From contig CAZOAR010000018.1 in the NCBI GenBank assembly GCA_964577985.1, positions 1 to 54,828 of the forward strand: a DNA stretch of 54,828 nucleotides, written 5' to 3'. Shown piece after piece: positions 25,398 through 33,711 of this stretch (position 1 is the stretch's first letter; each line of letters begins with the position of its first letter). Source of the stretch: CAZOAR01 sp964577985 (lineage in GTDB: Bacteria > Gemmatimonadota > CAZMKB01 > CAZNLH01). The notes under the pieces were generated by a model that worked only from the letters and a program-made list of their open reading frames with translations, was not told the DNA's origin and ran no database searches. The position numbers were made by a program, and so were the translations under genes.

Positions 25398-25459
25398 TAC
25401 CACGGAGCAACTGACCTCAAGCACACGCGAACCATTTGCTACCCACCTGATTGATCTTG

Positions 25460-25488
25460 TTGACAGCGTTCATCCGGTGCCTTAGACT
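25460..25488 (+). promoter_or_regulatory. Internal sigma-70-type promoter within the lpx cluster
   Basis: TTGACA (25460-25465), 17 nt, TAGACT (25483-25488). The -35 is perfect and the -10 matches four of six. It could start a transcript for the oxidoreductase-lpxB-lpxK-nadB segment. Confidence 0.55.
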
Positions 25489-25509
25489 TAGTGTGTCGTA
25501 AATTGATCA

Positions 25510-25530
25510 ACTCTCCGGTTACTGGAGAGT
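25510..25530 (+). promoter_or_regulatory. Perfect 7-bp hairpin between two promoter-like elements
   Basis: ACTCTCC (25510-25516) and GGAGAGT (25524-25530) enclose a 7-nt loop. There is no T-tract, so it is not a simple terminator. It lies just downstream of the first promoter candidate, where it could act as an operator or a leader structure. Confidence 0.4.
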
Positions 25531-25558
25531 CAGTGCGCCTCCTGCATCTTAACTTGTT

Positions 25559-25567
25559 TGTTATAAT
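25559..25567 (+). promoter_or_regulatory. Extended -10 promoter element upstream of the oxidoreductase
   Basis: TGTTATAAT: TG at 25559-25560, one base, then a perfect TATAAT (25562-25567). No good -35 is visible at 17 nt. The expected start is near 25574, about 50 nt before the gene. Confidence 0.45.
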
Positions 25568-25624
25568 GACAACATAACCACAATATGGACCGGACGTTAT
25601 GATGACAGAAAGGGCCTCCGACTT

Positions 25625-26581
25625 ATGGTAAAGATGGGAGTAGTGGGTGTAGGGCATCTGGGGAAAAGGCACGCGGAGTTGATAAAACGATCTAACATCC
25701 TGAGCCTCGAAGGGATATATGACGCGCAAACAGATGTGGCCGATGAAGTAGGGAACTCGTTGTCATGCAGGGTATTTGCAACTTATGATGATCTTCTGGA
25801 TAAGGTTGAGGCTATAAGCGTAGTTGTCCCAACTGACCAGCATTATGATGTGGCATGCAAGGCGGCCAATGCCGGTGTGCATATGCTTATAGAGAAGCCT
25901 ATAACCAGCCGGCTGGAAGAGGCCGAGGAGATTATCGCACTCTCTGAGTCCAATAACGTAGTGCTCCAGGTCGGCCATGTGGAGAGGTTCAATCCCGCTT
26001 TCCGCCTTGCCGTTGGACACATCAATCATCCACTTTTCATAGAATCTCATCGCCTGTCGCCCTTCGTCGAGAGAGGAACCGAGGTTGATGTTATTCTGGA
26101 CCTGATGATACACGATATCGACCTTGTGCTGACTTTGATGGGCTCCGATGCGAGCGATATATGGTCGATTGGAGTTCCTGTCGTTACTTCGTCAGTCGAC
26201 ATCGCGAATACCAGGCTGACTTTCGCGGACAATCACGTTGCAAGTCTTACCGCCAGTCGAATCTCGAGAAAGAGGATGAGAAAGCTTCGTATCTTCCAGC
26301 GCGACACCTATATATCGATGGATCTCCTCAACAGAAAGAGCGAAATGTACCGTATTGTGTGGGAAGGAGCCTCGCCGCAACTGAAGGAAAAGGTTTTTGA
26401 GTCCGACGGGACGGCCAACCCTCTGGCGGATGAAATCAACTCCTTCGCGCGAAGTGTAAGGGACAACACCCCCCCTCGTGTTACGGGAGAGGAGGCGATG
26501 AGGGCTCTGAGCCACGCCGTCAGGATACGGGAAAAGATGTCTGTCCCACCCCCGGACGGCTCCGGGAGAGAAGGGAATTGA
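25625..26581 (+). CDS. Gfo/Idh/MocA oxidoreductase, GnnA-like, in the lipid A operon
   Basis: NAD(P)-dependent sugar dehydrogenase of 318 residues. It has the Rossmann motif GVVGVGHLGKRH at the start, the family lysine in EKPI (Lys91) and the block GHVERFNPAF, which is typical of the UDP-GlcNAc 3-dehydrogenase/WlbA branch. In Acidithiobacillus, gnnA and gnnB lie between lpxA and lpxB and make the 3-amino sugar that gives amide-linked lipid A. Here the oxidoreductase occupies the gnnA position, but no DegT-type aminotransferase (GnnB) follows. It may oxidise UDP-GlcNAc, or have another lipid A-linked role; the substrate is inference. Start ATG 25625, with ATG 25634 as an alternative. Its TGA overlaps the next ATG (TGATG). 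Confidence 0.82.
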   Translation: MVKMGVVGVGHLGKRHAELIKRSNILSLEGIYDAQTDVADEVGNSLSCRVFATYDDLLDKVEAISVVVPTDQHYDVACKAANAGVHMLIEKPITSRLEEAEEIIALSESNNVVLQVGHVERFNPAFRLAVGHINHPLFIESHRLSPFVERGTEVDVILDLMIHDIDLVLTLMGSDASDIWSIGVPVVTSSVDIANTRLTFADNHVASLTASRISRKRMRKLRIFQRDTYISMDLLNRKSEMYRIVWEGASPQLKEKVFESDGTANPLADEINSFARSVRDNTPPRVTGEEAMRALSHAVRIREKMSVPPPDGSGREGN

Positions 26582-26706
26582 TGTTGAAACGGTGGAGAAG
26601 CTACCGACGGGAGAGGTTCCGGATATACAGGAACCGATCAACGCTGCGACTGGTCCTTCTTTTCGGAATTGTCGTGATACTCATCCTTTATCTGGAAAAA
26701 TTCTGA
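26581..26706 (+). CDS. 41-residue cationic single-span membrane protein coupled to lpxB
   Basis: I do not recognise the family. The ATG at 26581 overlaps the oxidoreductase stop as TGATG, and its own TGA (26704-26706) overlaps the lpxB ATG in the same TGATG way. The product is MLKRWRSYRRERFRIYRNRS, followed by a hydrophobic helix (LVLLFGIVVILILYL) and EKF. It has eleven basic residues before residue 24, then one membrane span, predicting an inner-membrane protein with the basic end in the cytoplasm. Exact gene-to-gene coupling on both sides and a clean basic/hydrophobic design argue for translation; no separate SD is obvious. It could anchor the peripheral enzyme LpxB or act as a coupling leader. 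Confidence 0.6.
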   Translation: MLKRWRSYRRERFRIYRNRSTLRLVLLFGIVVILILYLEKF

Positions 26707-27905
26707 TGATAGACAGGAGGAAAGGTTGTCCCGGAGTGGACAGGAATGGTCCTCTCTTTTTCATCTCCGCCGGGGATCCTTCCGGAGACATTTACGGCAG
26801 TACGCTCGTGAAAGAGCTCAGGCTTCTTTACCCTGGGGCGTTTTTTGTAGGACTCGGTGGTCCGAGAATGAAGAAGGCCGGAGTTCACCTGTTGTATCCA
26901 ACTGACAGAATAGCGGCGGTTGGTTTCACAGAAATTATGCGCTACATTCCTCACTTCTATGGTCTTCTGCGCGAATCAGGAGAAATCTTCCGGGAAGTCT
27001 GCCCGGACCTGGTTATCTTGATCGATTTTCCAGGCTTTAACCTGAGGCTCGCCGAGAAGGCCAGGAAGCAAGGCATGAGGACATTGTTTTACATAAGTCC
27101 CCAGATCTGGGCGTGGCGGAAGGGCCGCTACAAAAACCTGGTGCGCGACAGCGACGAAATTGTTGTCATCCTCCCGTTCGAAGTAGACATCTTCAGAGAA
27201 TGGGGTAAGAAAGTGCACTATGTTGGTCATCCCGTGATCGAAGAGATCGACGCCAGGGAGCCTGAGGGTTTGTTCATGCGGAGGTATTGCATATCGGCCG
27301 AAAGGCCTGTACTGGGACTGTCTCCAGGCAGCAGGAGAAAAGAAATCGATTATCACCTTCCTGTATTCCTGGACATAGCCCGCAAGATAAGGAAGAAGAC
27401 TCCCGGCATCCAGATTCTTCTCAATCGCGCCCCGACAATAGGCGAGGACGAGATCCGGGAGCGCTATTTGAGAGGAGACGATGATATCCGGATAATTAAC
27501 GAATCGCACCACACATCAATCGGCATTTCCACGCTGCTCCTGACAAAATCAGGGACCTCAACGCTGGAGGCGGCACTTCTTGGAACCCCGATGCTGGTAT
27601 GCTATCGTATGTCGTTGCTATCCTATCTTATAGCAAGGTCACTGGTGAATGTTTCACATGTCAGTCTGGTCAACATTCTGGCGGAAAGAGAGGTCGTACC
27701 TGAATACATACAGAGTGCATTCACGACCGAGAATTTATTGCCCGCGGCCCTGGAACTGCTTGGAGAGGAAAGCGCCAGGGAGAAAATGAAGAGTGGACTC
27801 ACTGAGGTTTCCAACATGCTGAAAGGTGAAAGGACAAGCGCGAAGGTAGCGTGCATAGCTGGATCGATGATAGAAACCGGGAGAAATCGCTGGACATGTC
27901 AATAG
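26706..27905 (+). CDS. lpxB: Lipid-A-disaccharide synthase
   Basis: GT19 glycosyltransferase that condenses UDP-diacylglucosamine with lipid X at the inner face of the inner membrane; 399 residues. The family N-terminus FFISAGDPSGDIYG is clear. So are the IAAVGFTEIM block, the YYISPQIWAWR-type motif (here FYISPQIWAWRKGR), the GLSPGSRRKEI sugar-nucleotide loop and TKSGTSTLEAALLGTPMLV near the C-terminus. I place the start at ATG 26706, overlapping the small ORF stop. A GTG at 26592 would add 38 residues that overlap that ORF and do not fit the family. The C-terminus overlaps the next gene by 10 nt. Confidence 0.92.
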   Translation: MIDRRKGCPGVDRNGPLFFISAGDPSGDIYGSTLVKELRLLYPGAFFVGLGGPRMKKAGVHLLYPTDRIAAVGFTEIMRYIPHFYGLLRESGEIFREVCPDLVILIDFPGFNLRLAEKARKQGMRTLFYISPQIWAWRKGRYKNLVRDSDEIVVILPFEVDIFREWGKKVHYVGHPVIEEIDAREPEGLFMRRYCISAERPVLGLSPGSRRKEIDYHLPVFLDIARKIRKKTPGIQILLNRAPTIGEDEIRERYLRGDDDIRIINESHHTSIGISTLLLTKSGTSTLEAALLGTPMLVCYRMSLLSYLIARSLVNVSHVSLVNILAEREVVPEYIQSAFTTENLLPAALELLGEESAREKMKSGLTEVSNMLKGERTSAKVACIAGSMIETGRNRWTCQ

Positions 27906-29746
27906 CGGACAGGTTTTTGTATAGACTGGTCGGTGTCGCGGGAGCCTTGTTTATTCGCCTGCTGGGGAGGACTATCCGGATCGTCGAGCCCAACCGAAAC
28001 ATCCTGGATGACTTCAGTGGTCGTGGCAGGAAGGTTATCTTCGCGCTCTGCCATGGTCAGCTCATTCTTGGAACTTATTTCGCCAGGAATGAACGGGTTG
28101 CGTCAATCATCAGCCAACATCGCGATGGAGAGTATATCTATCAGATTACACGCCGTATGGGAATAGAAGCCGTACGGGGCAGCAGCACGCGGGGGGGGGC
28201 TTCGGCGATTCTCAAGCTGCTGAAAGCACCACAGTTTGCGAGCAGGAATCTGGGCGTTATCACGGATGGTCCCACCGGTCCAAGAGAGATTGTAAAGCCC
28301 GGCATAATCATGTTGTCAAGATTGACAGGCTACCCGATAGTGCCTATCGCCATAGCATCTTCGTCCGGGTGGGAACTGGCGAGCTGGGACAGGTTCACGA
28401 TCCCGAGGCCATTTTCCTCCGCACTACTCCTTCTCGGAGATCCTATGACTGTGGACAGGGGCGTGGGAGCTGAGGAACAGGAAGCACTCAGGCAGAGACT
28501 GCAGGAGAATATGCGCCGGTTAAACAGAACCGCCGGGGAGCGGGTAGGTCTCGACAGCATGAACAGTACGTGGTTGGGTCCTCCGGAGTTCACGCGAAGA
28601 TGGCTCAGGGCGCTTGCTCTGGTCTATATCGGGAGATATCGGGAGACATGGTGGAGCTTCCCGGTCACTATCGTTCTCTTCCCGGTGGAGAGACTGCACC
28701 GACTTTTTCTGGTGTTGAGGAATTATCTTTATGAGGTCAACCTGTTCAGGGTCAGGAGGCTTCCAGTTCCGGTAGTCTCTGTGGGCAACATCTCCGTTGG
28801 CGGAACCGGCAAGACCATGCTGGTGATGTGTCTGAGTGAGTTTCTGACTCGGCGAGGCTATCGTGTGGCTGTGCTGACAAGGGGCTACGGAGGCAGTACG
28901 AGGGATTTGGCGGGGGATGCACGCGTGGTTAAGGGCTATGATAGCGGGAATCTGCAGGCTGGGGATGAGCCGGTTCTGCTGTCTAGAAAGCTTCCGGAGT
29001 GTATTGTGATAAGGGGCCGGAATAGATATCTTTCCGGGTTGATCGCTGTGGGCCACTATGGCTGTGATATTTGCGTCCTTGACGATGGCTTCCAGCACAG
29101 GGGCCTGCACAGGGATGTCGACATCGTTCTATTGCACAGGGAAAATCCCCTCGGGACGGGGCTGCTGCTGCCTGCCGGTTTTTTGAGGGAAGGAATCTCC
29201 GGTCTGTCTCGGGCAGATCTTATCGTAGAGTGTACCAGGTGGGGAAACGACAAAGGGACCCTGGCTGGCAGCAAATTCCCTGTTCCACCAGGCTGTCCGC
29301 GTGCCAGTGCATCGCTCATGGTCGATGCGATCTATCCATTGGGATCGAATGGAGAAAACAGCGTTGCAAGCGATCTACAGGGGAAGAAGGTGTTGGCCTT
29401 CGCGGGGATAGGCGATCCGACTTCTTTTCGAAAAGTGGTTGAACGTCTCTCGCCGATGTATGCGGAATATCATATCTTCCAGGACCATTTCCGCTACGCA
29501 GGCAAGTCTGCCGATGAGTTGAACCGTCGCTTCGATATGATGGAGGCCGATGTTATGATAACCACAGAGAAGGATGCGGTAAAGCTGCGACCTTCCTTAT
29601 TTGATCCGCGTCCCTGCTGGGTTATTTCGGCAAGACTCAATATCGACCGTGGCTGGGAGGAGATGGAAGATCTGGTGGCGATGTGCGACACAATCAGCGG
29701 AAAACAACCTCACTCTTTTGCCTTGGAAGGAGAGAAAAGGAATTGA
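27896..29746 (+). CDS. lpxK: Fusion of DUF374 acyltransferase-like domain and LpxK 4'-kinase
   Basis: A 616-residue two-domain protein. Residues about 1-215 belong to the DUF374 lysophospholipid acyltransferase-like family: CHGQLILGTY with His53 at the HxxxxD-like site, then ITDGPTGPRE (122-131) and KPGIIMLSRLTGYPIVPI. Residues about 225-610 are LpxK, which phosphorylates the 4'-position of the lipid A disaccharide. Its N-terminal amphipathic membrane segment is followed by Walker A GNISVGGTGKT (297-307) and LDDGFQHRGL. These are normally separate genes, often with kdtA between them; kdtA is absent here. The start is ATG 27896, though a GTG at 27851 is possible. The stop overlaps the nadB TTG. 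Confidence 0.88.
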   Translation: MSIADRFLYRLVGVAGALFIRLLGRTIRIVEPNRNILDDFSGRGRKVIFALCHGQLILGTYFARNERVASIISQHRDGEYIYQITRRMGIEAVRGSSTRGGASAILKLLKAPQFASRNLGVITDGPTGPREIVKPGIIMLSRLTGYPIVPIAIASSSGWELASWDRFTIPRPFSSALLLLGDPMTVDRGVGAEEQEALRQRLQENMRRLNRTAGERVGLDSMNSTWLGPPEFTRRWLRALALVYIGRYRETWWSFPVTIVLFPVERLHRLFLVLRNYLYEVNLFRVRRLPVPVVSVGNISVGGTGKTMLVMCLSEFLTRRGYRVAVLTRGYGGSTRDLAGDARVVKGYDSGNLQAGDEPVLLSRKLPECIVIRGRNRYLSGLIAVGHYGCDICVLDDGFQHRGLHRDVDIVLLHRENPLGTGLLLPAGFLREGISGLSRADLIVECTRWGNDKGTLAGSKFPVPPGCPRASASLMVDAIYPLGSNGENSVASDLQGKKVLAFAGIGDPTSFRKVVERLSPMYAEYHIFQDHFRYAGKSADELNRRFDMMEADVMITTEKDAVKLRPSLFDPRPCWVISARLNIDRGWEEMEDLVAMCDTISGKQPHSFALEGEKRN

Positions 29747-31380
29747 AGATCTGCCATACGGATTTCCTGATCATAGGGAGCGGGATCGCCGGTCTGAGCT
29801 TTGCCCTCAAGGTGGCTCCGCTTGGGCGTGTTACACTGATGACTAAGAAGGCGGATTCTGATTCGAATACGAACTACGCGCAGGGGGGCATTGCCTCAGT
29901 AATAGGGGACGACGACAGCACCGAGTTGCATTTCAAGGATACTGTAAAGACCGGGAGCGGACTTTGTCACCCGGGTGCCGTGGACGTCCTCGTCTCCGAA
30001 GGGCCCGGGCGCGTAAGAGAACTTATAGAGTGGGGGGTGAGGTTTAGTTACGAAAGAGGAAAGAGGGGTAGAAGAGATCTCTCACTCGGACGTGAGGGAG
30101 GACACTCGAGGCGCCGCATAGTCAGAGCGGATGATCTGACCGGGCGTGAAATAGAACGCGCCCTTTTGACGCGCCTGATGGGTCACGACCGTCTCCAGCT
30201 CTTCGAAGATCACTTTGTCGCAGATCTCATAGTTGATCATGAAAAGGGACAGGGCAAGCGCTGCATGGGCGCACTGGTATTTAACCGGAACAAGAACGAG
30301 TTCGAGGCATGGATAGCCCCCGTCACTCTCCTCGCCACGGGTGGGGTAGGTCAGACCTATCTGCACACAACCAATCCTGAAATTGCCACTGGTGACGGTG
30401 TGGCGATGGCATACAGGGCGGGTGCCAGGATCGCAAACATGGAGTTCATTCAGTTCCACCCCACGGCGCTCTATCCTTCAGAGGGCAAGGCCTTTCTTAT
30501 TTCAGAAGCTGTGCGGGGAGAAGGGGCCACCCTGCTGGACAGGGATGGCGTGCCATTCATGAAGAAATATGACGCTCGCGGAGACCTCGCTCCCAGAGAT
30601 ATAGTAGCGAGAGCTATCGACAGAGAGCTTAAGCTGTCCGGCAGTAAGTTTCTTCTCCTTGATTTCTCACCCATCGATCCGAAAGTGATCAGAAAGAGGT
30701 TCCCCAACATTACGAAAAAGTGTCTTGAAAGAGGGATTGATATCTTAAAGGAACCTGCCCCTGTCGTAGCGGCCGCGCACTACATGTGCGGAGGTGTCAA
30801 GACCGACACGTGGGGAAGGACTTCTCTCAGAGGGCTGTTCGCGGTTGGCGAGGTGGCCTGCACCGGAGTGCATGGGGCGAACCGACTCGCCAGCAACTCT
30901 CTTCTGGAGGCCGTTGTGTTTTCCAACAGGGCTGCAACCATCGCGCAGAAGGAGGGAGGAGCGGCAGAGGATTTTGACCCGGGATGTCTGCCGGAGCGGA
31001 GAGAGGAAGGTGGGATTAGTCTTGAAGCTGTTGTCATAAGACACCTGAGGAATCAGATAAGGACCATCATGTGGGATTGTGTCGGCATCGTACGATCCGT
31101 AGACCGGCTGGAGATGGCCAGGCGTGAGTTGTCTTTCATGCTCAAGGAGATAGATGAATACCGATGCAAGTCGAAGTTCTCGGTCGAGGTCGAGGAGCTG
31201 AGGAACATCGGGCAGATAGCAGATCTCGTGGTCCGTGCGGCGCTCGTCAGGAAAGAGAGTAGAGGACTGCATCACAACCTGGATTATCCGGAAAGAAACG
31301 ATGCTGAGTACGGGAAAGACACGACGATCGTGTGTGTCGAGGGAGAGCCTGCCATAGAATTCGAGCCTGTAGAATCGTAG
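29743..31380 (+). CDS. nadB: L-aspartate oxidase
   Basis: FAD enzyme that makes iminoaspartate for NAD synthesis; 545 residues. It has the FAD-binding GSGIAGLSFAL near the N-terminus, the NTNYAQGGIAS flavin loop, HPGAVDVL, EFIQFHPTAL and the active-site CGGVKTD and GEVACTGVHGANRLASNSL blocks. A C-terminal three-helix region is shared with fumarate reductase/succinate dehydrogenase flavoproteins. Length and the lone flavoprotein context favour NadB over SdhA. The TTG start at 29743 sits in a TTGA overlap with lpxK behind AAGGAGAG. The longer frame from 29683 lies inside lpxK. nadA and nadC are not adjacent, so its place at the end of a lipid A operon is unusual. Confidence 0.92.
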   Translation: MKICHTDFLIIGSGIAGLSFALKVAPLGRVTLMTKKADSDSNTNYAQGGIASVIGDDDSTELHFKDTVKTGSGLCHPGAVDVLVSEGPGRVRELIEWGVRFSYERGKRGRRDLSLGREGGHSRRRIVRADDLTGREIERALLTRLMGHDRLQLFEDHFVADLIVDHEKGQGKRCMGALVFNRNKNEFEAWIAPVTLLATGGVGQTYLHTTNPEIATGDGVAMAYRAGARIANMEFIQFHPTALYPSEGKAFLISEAVRGEGATLLDRDGVPFMKKYDARGDLAPRDIVARAIDRELKLSGSKFLLLDFSPIDPKVIRKRFPNITKKCLERGIDILKEPAPVVAAAHYMCGGVKTDTWGRTSLRGLFAVGEVACTGVHGANRLASNSLLEAVVFSNRAATIAQKEGGAAEDFDPGCLPERREEGGISLEAVVIRHLRNQIRTIMWDCVGIVRSVDRLEMARRELSFMLKEIDEYRCKSKFSVEVEELRNIGQIADLVVRAALVRKESRGLHHNLDYPERNDAEYGKDTTIVCVEGEPAIEFEPVES

Positions 31381-31422
31381 TGAAAGGTGTGGTGTGCTGT
31401 GGAGAAGCCCTGGTGATGTGGC

Positions 31423-31459
31423 GTCGAATGAAGGCCATTGAATATCGAATGGCTTCGAC
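31423..31459 (+). promoter_or_regulatory. Bulged 12-bp hairpin between nadB and the AMMECR1 gene
   Basis: GTCGAA (31423-31428) pairs with TTCGAC (31454-31459), and GCCATT (31434-31439) pairs with AATGGC (31448-31453). A 5-nt one-sided bulge and an 8-nt loop complete it. No T-tract follows. It lies in a 185-bp spacer and could terminate with help, protect the mRNA end, or regulate the next gene. Confidence 0.4.
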
Positions 31460-31565
31460 AGATGAGCATATTAATGTACGCGTGGGAAATATGAAGAGAG
31501 TATACGAGGCAGCTCCAATACTGGACTGAATATTGCATAATAAGCGACACCTGGCGGGATAACAG

Positions 31566-32165
31566 ATGATGGAACAGGGTGAGATGAATATCGACCTTAC
31601 TGAAAAGGAGAAAGAGGAGTTGCTGTTTGTCGCGAGGGAAGCCCTCGCATCGGCGGTTGTTCAGCGCACCGCTCCGTGTGACGGCAATCATCAGGCAAAC
31701 GGGACGGACGCTTCGCGGTCTCTGAGATCACCGGGAGGAGTATTCGTCACCCTCAGCCAGCACGGTAGATTGCGAGGGTGCATTGGAACGACCCGGGCGA
31801 ACGAGCCGCTCTACAGGGCGGTTGTTGAACTGGCTGTTTCAGCCGGTATCAGGGATCCCCGTTTCTCGCCGCTCACGGAAGAGGAACTCAACGAGACAAG
31901 AATCGAGATTTCTGTCTTGTCGACATTTAGAACTGTCGATGACATAGGGGAGATCGTCATTGAAGAGCATGGGCTATATGTTAGTCAGAGAGACCGGGCC
32001 GGGCTGCTTCTGCCTCAAGTCGCGGTGCAATACGGTTGGGACAGAGAAGAGTTTGTTGAGCAGTGCTGTCGGAAAGCAGGACTTTCTCCTGATGCATGGA
32101 AAGACGACGCGACAGAGATAATGGTGTTCAGCGCGATTGTTTTTGGAGAAACGGAAGATGGCTGA
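31566..32165 (+). CDS. AMMECR1-domain protein (AmmeMemoRadiSam system protein A type)
   Basis: A 199-residue protein of the AMMECR1 family. The family hallmark RLRGCIGTTRANEPLY and the PRFSPLTEEEL block are present, as is LLPQVAVQYGWDREEF near the C-terminus. In many bacteria it occurs with a Memo protein and a radical SAM enzyme (AmmeMemoRadiSam), but neither partner is here. Biochemical function is not established. ATG 31566 follows a GCGGGA; ATG 31569 or 31584 are alternatives. Its end overlaps the next gene, a sigma-54 response regulator, by 8 nt, suggesting co-translation. Confidence 0.88.
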   Translation: MMEQGEMNIDLTEKEKEELLFVAREALASAVVQRTAPCDGNHQANGTDASRSLRSPGGVFVTLSQHGRLRGCIGTTRANEPLYRAVVELAVSAGIRDPRFSPLTEEELNETRIEISVLSTFRTVDDIGEIVIEEHGLYVSQRDRAGLLLPQVAVQYGWDREEFVEQCCRKAGLSPDAWKDDATEIMVFSAIVFGETEDG

Positions 32166-33567
32166 TCGAAAAGGAAGTCTGCTCCTTGTAGACGACGAAC
32201 CTAAGCTCCTGCAGAGTCTTACGATGATATTCGAAGGCGAAGGTTATGAGGTCGATGTAGCGAGGATGGGGGAGGAGGGGGAAAAATTGTTCAGGAAGGG
32301 GAAATATGACCTCGTCGTTACCGATCTTATGATGCCCGACCAGACGGGTATCGACCTGATGAAGAAGTTGCTCGATTATGACCCGGAGACCGCAATCATG
32401 CTGATGACCGCGTATGGTACAGTGGAAACTGCGGTGGAGGCAATGAAGATCGGGGCGCTTGACTACATATCCAAACCGTTCTCCGTTGAGGAGATAACTC
32501 TCAAAGTGGATCGGATAATAGAATCTCTCAAGGTAAGGAAAGAGAATAAACGACTGAAGGAATATGTGAGCAGTTTCGATCGGAGATTCAAGCCGGTCTA
32601 CAAGAGTGAAGCCCTCAAGACGATTTTCTCTCAGGTAGACGATATAGCGGCCAGCTCACTGACGGTTCTCCTGATGGGTGACAGTGGAGTCGGGAAGGAG
32701 ATTGTAGCCAGATATCTCCACCAGAAGAGCGACCGTTCAACCGAGCCGTTTGTGGTCGTCAATTGCACCGTCCTTTCGGAAGGTCTGATTGAGAGTGAGT
32801 TGTTCGGGCATGAACGTGGCGCGTTCACCGGGGCCATAAAGCTGAAGCTGGGAAAGTGCGAAGTGGCTGATGGCGGGACACTTTTTCTGGACGAGATCGG
32901 AGAGCTACCGGTGTCTGTTCAGGCGAAACTCCTGAGATTTCTTCAGGACCACCAGTTCGAGAGGGTCGGAGGGACAAAGACAATCCTCGCGGATGTTCGC
33001 ATAGTCGCCGCAACGAATAAGAACCTGGAGAAAGAGGTTGAGGAAAAGAGATTCCGGGAAGACCTCTACTACAGGCTGTCAGTAATACCGATACACATCC
33101 CATCCCTGTCTCAGAGAAGAGAAGACATCCTGCCGCTGGCCCACTACTTTTTCGAAAGGGCGCATCAGAGATTCCCTTACGCTGCGACCGAAATAACACG
33201 GGACGCAGAGGAGTTGCTCTTGAGCTACCAGTGGCCCGGGAATGTCAGGGAGCTTGAGAATGCCATTGAACGAGCTGCTATTCTGACCAAGAGAGACAAA
33301 CTTGACAGGGATGCTTTCTCTTTCCTTAACAAAGATAAGTACAGCGAAGAGAGACCCGATAACTTCTCTCTCGGAAGCAATGAAAAGTATCTGATCGAGA
33401 AAGCCCTGGAGAAGACAAATGGCAATATACTGCAATCGGCAAAGTTACTTGAGATAAGCCGGACGACACTCTACAGCAAGATAGAAAAGCACAAACTCGA
33501 TGTATCGATGCAGGGCGGCAGCCATCGTGCAGAAAAGGGGAGAAGCGACCCTTCTGGACAAGAATGA
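32158..33567 (+). CDS. NtrC-family sigma-54 response regulator of the polysaccharide locus
   Basis: A 469-residue DNA-binding activator. The receiver (about 5-120) is intact: acidic pair in LLLVDDEPK, phospho-acceptor Asp56 in VVTDLMMPD, Thr in MTAYG and Lys in YISKPF. The AAA+ domain has Walker A GDSGVGKE (174-181), a canonical GAFTGA loop (221-226) and FLDEIGELP. A Fis-type HTH (NILQSAKLLEISRTTLYSKI) and a short basic tail complete it. I start at ATG 32158, overlapping the AMMECR1 stop; upstream codons in this frame lie within that gene. No histidine kinase is adjacent. A sigma-54 promoter lies 145 bp downstream, so the likely target is the neighbouring exopolysaccharide operon. Confidence 0.92.
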   Translation: MADRKGSLLLVDDEPKLLQSLTMIFEGEGYEVDVARMGEEGEKLFRKGKYDLVVTDLMMPDQTGIDLMKKLLDYDPETAIMLMTAYGTVETAVEAMKIGALDYISKPFSVEEITLKVDRIIESLKVRKENKRLKEYVSSFDRRFKPVYKSEALKTIFSQVDDIAASSLTVLLMGDSGVGKEIVARYLHQKSDRSTEPFVVVNCTVLSEGLIESELFGHERGAFTGAIKLKLGKCEVADGGTLFLDEIGELPVSVQAKLLRFLQDHQFERVGGTKTILADVRIVAATNKNLEKEVEEKRFREDLYYRLSVIPIHIPSLSQRREDILPLAHYFFERAHQRFPYAATEITRDAEELLLSYQWPGNVRELENAIERAAILTKRDKLDRDAFSFLNKDKYSEERPDNFSLGSNEKYLIEKALEKTNGNILQSAKLLEISRTTLYSKIEKHKLDVSMQGGSHRAEKGRSDPSGQE

Positions 33568-33711
33568 AACCTGTCTACTGTCTGAAACTGAACATCCTGC
33601 CGGGAATAAGAGCCATCCTCCTCTGCAAACAAGCCTCTCGATATCGTGTTAACCGCAAGCGGCACTTATAGCTAAGACGTTATTCCATTGTCTGCAAGTC
33701 CACCACCCCAG

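Noticed and set aside
25439..25729. 96-codon - strand frame over the lpx intergenic gap
   Set aside because: It overlaps the start of the oxidoreductase and the promoter-like elements, with no SD and no recognisable sequence.
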